Positions 60,767-64,000 of a stretch of DNA of 64,000 nt are shown one piece after another (the first letter of the stretch is position 1; each line of letters begins with the position of its first letter). Source of the DNA: Deltaproteobacteria bacterium (lineage in GTDB: Bacteria > Myxococcota_A > UBA796 > UBA2385); assembly GCA_018401435.1 (NCBI GenBank), contig JAGYJW010000030.1:23883-87882 (forward strand). The letters are read 5' to 3'. The notes under the pieces were generated by a model, which had not been told where the DNA came from, searched no databases, and saw only the letters and a program-made list of their open reading frames with translations. The position numbers and the translations under genes were made by a program.

Positions 60767-61755
60767 GAGAAGAGAGGGAGATCTGAAAGAGAGCCGCGTC
60801 TTGAAGCTCTCGCGAAGCGGCGTCACCGCCTGGCTTCAACGCAGTCCTTCCCAGCGCATTGAGCGTGACCGGGCCCTGCTGGCCGGCATTCGGGCCGTCC
60901 ACGAGGCATCCGGAGGCACAACCGGCGCGTCCCGCATTCGCGCCGAGCTGCAGGCCCGCGGTGAGCGCGTGGGACGAAAGCGCCTTGCCCGCCTCATGCG
61001 ACAAGACGGCCGCCTCGGGGTGACGCGCCATCGCTTCACCGTCACGACACGGCGCGGCAAGGGGCGCCCTGCCCCCGACCGGGTCGAGCGCCGATTCGAG
61101 GCGGAGGGGCCCAACCGCCTGTGGGTGGCGACCCGGTGTGGAGCACATCACCGATATCCCGACCACTGCGGGGTTCTTGTACCTGGCCGTCGGGGTCGAT
61201 GTGTGGAGCCGCAACGTCGTCGGATGGGCCATGGAGACGCACCTGCGCACCGACCTGGTGGAGCAGGCCCTCGACATGGCGCTCAGGAACCGGAAGCCCC
61301 AGCAGCCCGTGATTCACCACTCCGACCAGGGCTGCAAGCACACCGCCACGTGATTCGGCGCCTGGGCCGTACTGAATGGCGTGCTGCTCTCCATGGGTTC
61401 CGTAGGGGACTGCACCGACAATGCGCTCGCCGAGCGCTTCTTCGCCACCCTCGAGTGCGAGTTGCTCCAGCGCCACTCCCTCGCGCCACCCCGAGAGACC
61501 CGTTCCCGTGTCTTCGACTTCATTGAAGGCTCAACCAACACCCGCCGGCGCCACTCCGCGCTCGGCGCCCTCTCGCCCTTGGACGTTGAGCGCGACGCTG
61601 GCAGCGAAGTCGCCGCCGCGAAGGTGCCTCGCCTCTCCAAACCTTCAACCCACCTTTCCACAACTTCTGCGTCTCCCCCCGAGACCCCCCTCGGGATCCG
61701 CCCCGCAAGGCTGGAGATCCGAGAGGTGTCCTCCTGCACTCTACAACTACCATAG
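60767..61755 (+). pseudogene. orfB of the outer IS3 element, decayed
   Basis: Recognisable OrfB parts: ESRVLKLSRSGVTAWLQRSP, GIRAVHEASGGTTGASRIRA, ERVGRKRLARLMRQDG, then (other frame from about 61130) HITDIPTTAGFLYLAVGVDV, WSRNVVGWAMETHLRTDLVE and HHSDQGCKHTA. An in-frame TGA (61351) sits where YTSxxF is expected, after which FGAWAVLNGVLLSMGSVGDC, TDNALAERFFATLECELLQR follows. The join between orfA (EREI) and orfB (ESRVLKLSRSG) lacks the usual intervening 30-40 residues. It is inactive. Confidence 0.8.
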
Positions 61756-61885
61756 AATCAAGTGTCTACTGATTGGGGGCAACCTCACACCTCGGGGTCA
61801 GGCAGCATCTGCGGAGTGGTTGCGGTCTTCGACATGGTAGGTCCTTCCGACGCCCTGCTCAGTACTTCCGGAGGCGGTCCGTGTC

Positions 61886-62311
61886 TCACTCATGTTGACA
61901 CGCAGGGGGATCCACAGGCATGGGACGGAACCGCTTCACCATGAAGCCCAGGTGCCTGAAGGAGGCTTCGAGGGTCCCGATGGTGCGCTTGCCGTCTTCG
62001 TCGTCGAAGGCGCGGAACTGGATCCCCGCACAGCGGCCGGTGCGGGCGTAGTCCTTGATCCACAGCATGCACCAGCCCGCCCGACGGCGGCGCCCGCTGC
62101 CGAGGAGTTGGTACAGCGCGAGCTCGATGTCGCGCTCGCCGTCGTGGGGCGTCAGGTCCTCGCGGGTGATGGGGCCTAAGGCGTCCAGGCCGGGCAGCGG
62201 CTGCTCGCCGTAGCCGTCCCAGGACGGGTCCCAGGCCACGGGGGCCAGCGGGTCCATCAGCAGGCCGTCTTCGTCGTAGCGGTAGTGGTTGATCTCGTCG
62301 GGTGCGCGCAC
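61886..62311 (-). CDS. Hypothetical protein of unknown function
   Basis: 141 residues from GTG 62311, with a strong GGAGG upstream on the minus strand. Acidic, Trp/Tyr-containing N-terminus (DEINHYRYDEDGLLMDPLAP) and a more compact end (GWCMLWIKDYARTGRCAGIQ, FRAFDDEDGKRTIGTLEASF). No signal peptide and no domain I know. It lies between the IS3 element and the duplicated toxin-antitoxin fragment, whose left junction (62324) falls 12 bases upstream of its start. Its own promoter was therefore probably replaced. Confidence 0.6.
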   Translation of the reverse strand: MRAPDEINHYRYDEDGLLMDPLAPVAWDPSWDGYGEQPLPGLDALGPITREDLTPHDGERDIELALYQLLGSGRRRRAGWCMLWIKDYARTGRCAGIQFRAFDDEDGKRTIGTLEASFRHLGFMVKRFRPMPVDPPACQHE

Positions 62312-62323
62312 GGGGCCTCCTCG

Positions 62324-62566
62324 CGCTTCAGCCGGGTCGTGGAGGAAACCCTGCGCGAGGGGCCCCAGACCGTGACGCGACGAGGGGAACCTGCCGTCGT
62401 CGTCGTGGCCATCGAGACCGGGGAGCGATTGAGTGGGGCCCGTCCAAGCTTGAAGGACTACCTCCAGGAGAGCGGAGTTGATGAACTCGACCTGAGCCGC
62501 GCCAACGAGGAGCGGCTGCCGGTGGAGCTACCGTGATCCTGCTCGATACGTGCGTGATCTCCGAGG
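62324..62566 (+). repeat. Partial second copy of the vapBC-type operon
   Basis: 243 bases nearly identical to 46522-46764: most of the antitoxin (from FSRVVE to LPVELP) and the first 12 codons of the toxin. Both ends are abrupt. The antitoxin start and operator are absent. Confidence 0.9.
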
Positions 62567-62907
62567 CGGCGCCGACCGAGATGGCGCGGACGGTCGCGGT
62601 CGCGCTGATGCCCGACGAGACGGCCATCGCGCAGGCGCGCAAGCCGCCGAGCTGCTTCGCGCCCGTCAGCGACTGGACAGTGGAGGAGCGGGGCCGGGGC
62701 ATCAAGCACCCGTTCCGCAAGAAGGAGGACGACCGGCCGACGACGGAGACGGCGCCGGTGCGGTTCGACGGGCTCAACATCGTGCTCGTCAAGCTGCCCG
62801 GCATGGACTGGACGCGGACGACGCCCGCGCTGTGCGACGAGGAAAGGGGCATCCTGGGGCTGCTGGGTCTCGACGAACCTATCTGCGCCCGGCCGCCGCC
62901 CCGGTGA
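62533..62907 (+). pseudogene. Chimeric open frame: VapC N-terminus joined to unrelated sequence
   Basis: GTG 62533 begins MILLDTCVISE as in the intact PIN toxin, then switches to APTEMARTVAVALMPDETAI and a 110-residue tail (SDWTVEERGRGIKHPFRKKE, FDGLNIVLVKLPGMDWTRTT). The tail looks like real coding sequence from another gene. Only the first Asp of the PIN site is present, so no VapC activity is expected. It may be a recombination scar. The 94 bases after it hold nothing recognised. Confidence 0.6.
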
Positions 62908-63001
62908 GTGGTGCAGGGGCCGCAGAATGCGGAGAGGTGCCGTGCCAGGCGCGGGGGTGAGGGCCCGCCGACAGCGACTCCCCCCAACCCATGGGCCGAA
63001 G

Positions 63002-64000
63002 CTATGGGATGGTGATCACGGTCGCCGCCCCGAGCGTCGCCGCGCCCTCCTTCGTCAACATCCGCCCGCCGTCGATGATGGCGTCGGCGCCAGCGGTGAT
63101 GGACGCAGGCGTGATGGCCGTGCCGCGCAGCACGGCATTCGCGCCCAGGCTGATCGCGCCGTCGGACTCCCAGAACACGTTGGCTGGGTCAGCGCCGCCC
63201 TGCAGAATCACCTCCACACCAGCCGCCAGGCTCAAGGCGCCGGTCACCCGAAAGATGAAGGTCGCGTCGCGATCATTGCCCGCGTCGAGCACGAGGTTCG
63301 TAGCCAAGGCCACCGCGGGCACAGCGGTGTACAGGCCGGGCGGCAATGGACCCGCGGCGGCGACCGTCGCCGAGAAGGGAAGGGCCGGGGCGCTGGACCG
63401 GTCGTGCAAATCCGCGTACACTAGGTCGTAGTCGGCGATGAATTCGGGCGGAACCACGCTCTCGGCGGTCGGACTGTAGACGGTACCGATGATCTGGGAA
63501 TCCAGGTCCGTGAAGCCCGACAGCGCGCCGATGGAGGCGAGGTCGCCGGTGACCAGGGTCGGGGGCCCTGTGCCGACCACAGCGCCGCCCATGAGCGCGA
63601 CCGTCGTGAGGAGGCCGAGATCCACTGGTGCCTCGTTGATCTCCAGGCCCGTCGTAAAGGTCCACACGTAGTCCTCTGCGAGTGCGGCCCCCAATGTATT
63701 CTCAGCGCCAGCCAGGATGGTCACAGTGTAGGTGGTGGTCGGCGCCAGGAAGGCCGCTGGCGTCGCGGGCCCAATGCCCGTGCTTGGCGCGAGCGGCGCG
63801 GGCGCGCACACCACGGTATTCGATGCGCTGTCGAAGTAGGCTACCACCGGGGCGACGGTCGGCTCGATCTGGAAGTGTGCGATCACCGAGGGGCCGTCCA
63901 TCGGCAGGTCGAAGGTGGCGGTGACCGACCGGTTCGTGGCGACCTCGATGGCCGTAGATTGGAGGTTGGTATCGGTCACGACCGGGGCGGGGCCCCGGTC
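63002..64000 (-). CDS. Secreted ice-binding-like (DUF3494) protein, N-terminus beyond window
   Basis: The frame is open to the right edge. The visible 332 residues start in a Big_5/Ig-like domain (NRSVTATFDLPMDGPSV, TYTVTILAGAENTLGAALAE, DYVWTFTTG). A DUF3494 ice-binding beta-solenoid follows: APVDLGLLTTVALMGGAVVG, LVTGDLASIGALSGF, GPLPPGLYTAVPAVALATNL, LDAGNDRDATFIFRVTGALS, VFWESDGAISLGANAVLRGT and GRMLTKEGAATLGAATVITI. In this family the solenoid face can bind ice, but many members act as adhesins. It ends 95 bases after the chimeric frame on the other strand. Confidence 0.86.
   Translation of the reverse strand, partial: DRGPAPVVTDTNLQSTAIEVATNRSVTATFDLPMDGPSVIAHFQIEPTVAPVVAYFDSASNTVVCAPAPLAPSTGIGPATPAAFLAPTTTYTVTILAGAENTLGAALAEDYVWTFTTGLEINEAPVDLGLLTTVALMGGAVVGTGPPTLVTGDLASIGALSGFTDLDSQIIGTVYSPTAESVVPPEFIADYDLVYADLHDRSSAPALPFSATVAAAGPLPPGLYTAVPAVALATNLVLDAGNDRDATFIFRVTGALSLAAGVEVILQGGADPANVFWESDGAISLGANAVLRGTAITPASITAGADAIIDGGRMLTKEGAATLGAATVITIP

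Larger units (their letters stand above)
58686..61781 (+). mobile_element. Outer IS3-family element, interrupted and decayed
   Basis: The left end TGACCCGATTTGGTGGACAC (58686) and the right end AGTGTCTACTGATTGGGGGC then A (61761-61781) are imperfect inverted repeats (14 of 21 positions) with the TG...CA termini typical of IS3. It contains orfA (58695) and an orfB remnant (to 61755) on the plus strand, split by the inner element at 58951-60762. No clear target duplication flanks it. Confidence 0.65.

Overview
The window is about 70% G+C and looks like chromosome of a myxobacterium (phylum Myxococcota) or a close relative. The pointers are: a secreted protein ending in a MYXO-CTERM-like tail (Cys motif, one membrane span, Arg cluster; 48988-50628); MopE-like DGD(N/D)DCD calcium-binding repeats; many small lipoproteins with Gly/Asp/Ser linkers; two Ser/Thr protein kinases; large multi-domain signalling proteins; and few long operons. 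No rRNA, tRNA or CRISPR was seen.

From 1 to about 46.3 kb the window is an ordinary chromosomal backbone. In order: a DUF2339/DUF3999 membrane pair; a hexapeptide acetyltransferase; a LysR regulator divergent from a phospholipase D-like lipoprotein; a Tat-exported intradiol-dioxygenase-like lipoprotein; a lone CpaF-type ATPase; proBA for proline synthesis; an orphan VgrG-tip-like protein; an MFS transporter; a metallo-beta-lactamase-fold protein; a membrane-anchored gluzincin; a COG3014-LpoB-YcfL lipoprotein operon; a JmjC/cupin protein; a GT39 plus sulfatase-fold pair; a secreted subtilase; a PilZ gene followed by a giant kinase-ATPase-TPR-GAF-GGDEF protein; a PlsC acyltransferase; a cytochrome/copper-monooxygenase-like lipoprotein; a coiled-coil protein followed by a graspetide-type ATP-grasp enzyme; a Fur-family regulator with a nearby 19-bp palindrome; a Ser/Thr kinase; a TrkA-UspA/CPA2 antiporter pair; an FG-GAP protein; an FHA-GAF-histidine kinase; an acyl-CoA ligase; and a beta-helix lipoprotein.

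From about 46.3 to 62.9 kb the window is accessory. It holds a vapBC-type and a mazEF-type toxin-antitoxin pair, a partial second copy of vapBC fused to foreign sequence, a LysR-controlled redox/cupin cluster, IS91-family remnants on both sides of a formylglycine-generating-enzyme-like lipoprotein, and two nested IS3-family elements. One IS3 element (58951-60762) sits inside another (58686-61781). Its terminal repeats and a 4-bp target duplication are readable, and removing it rejoins the outer orfA. Five related copies of a palindromic repeat of about 30-60 bp lie at unit boundaries (46.30, 47.20, 50.55, 54.54 and 55.33 kb). The window ends inside an ice-binding (DUF3494) protein read leftward.

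Many otherwise well-conserved genes carry single-base frameshifts in G/C runs: DUF3999, the subtilase, both kinases, the acyltransferase, the second LysR gene and the quinone-reductase gene. Uncorrected sequencing indels explain this better than decay, so gene ends near these points should be treated with care.

The most interesting candidates for new biology are the coiled-coil/ATP-grasp pair (32659-34470), the PilZ plus kinase-to-cyclic-di-GMP relay (24910-29654), the five-copy boundary repeat around toxin-antitoxin cassettes, and the subtilase whose tail carries three copies of GGSGISTSPFP.
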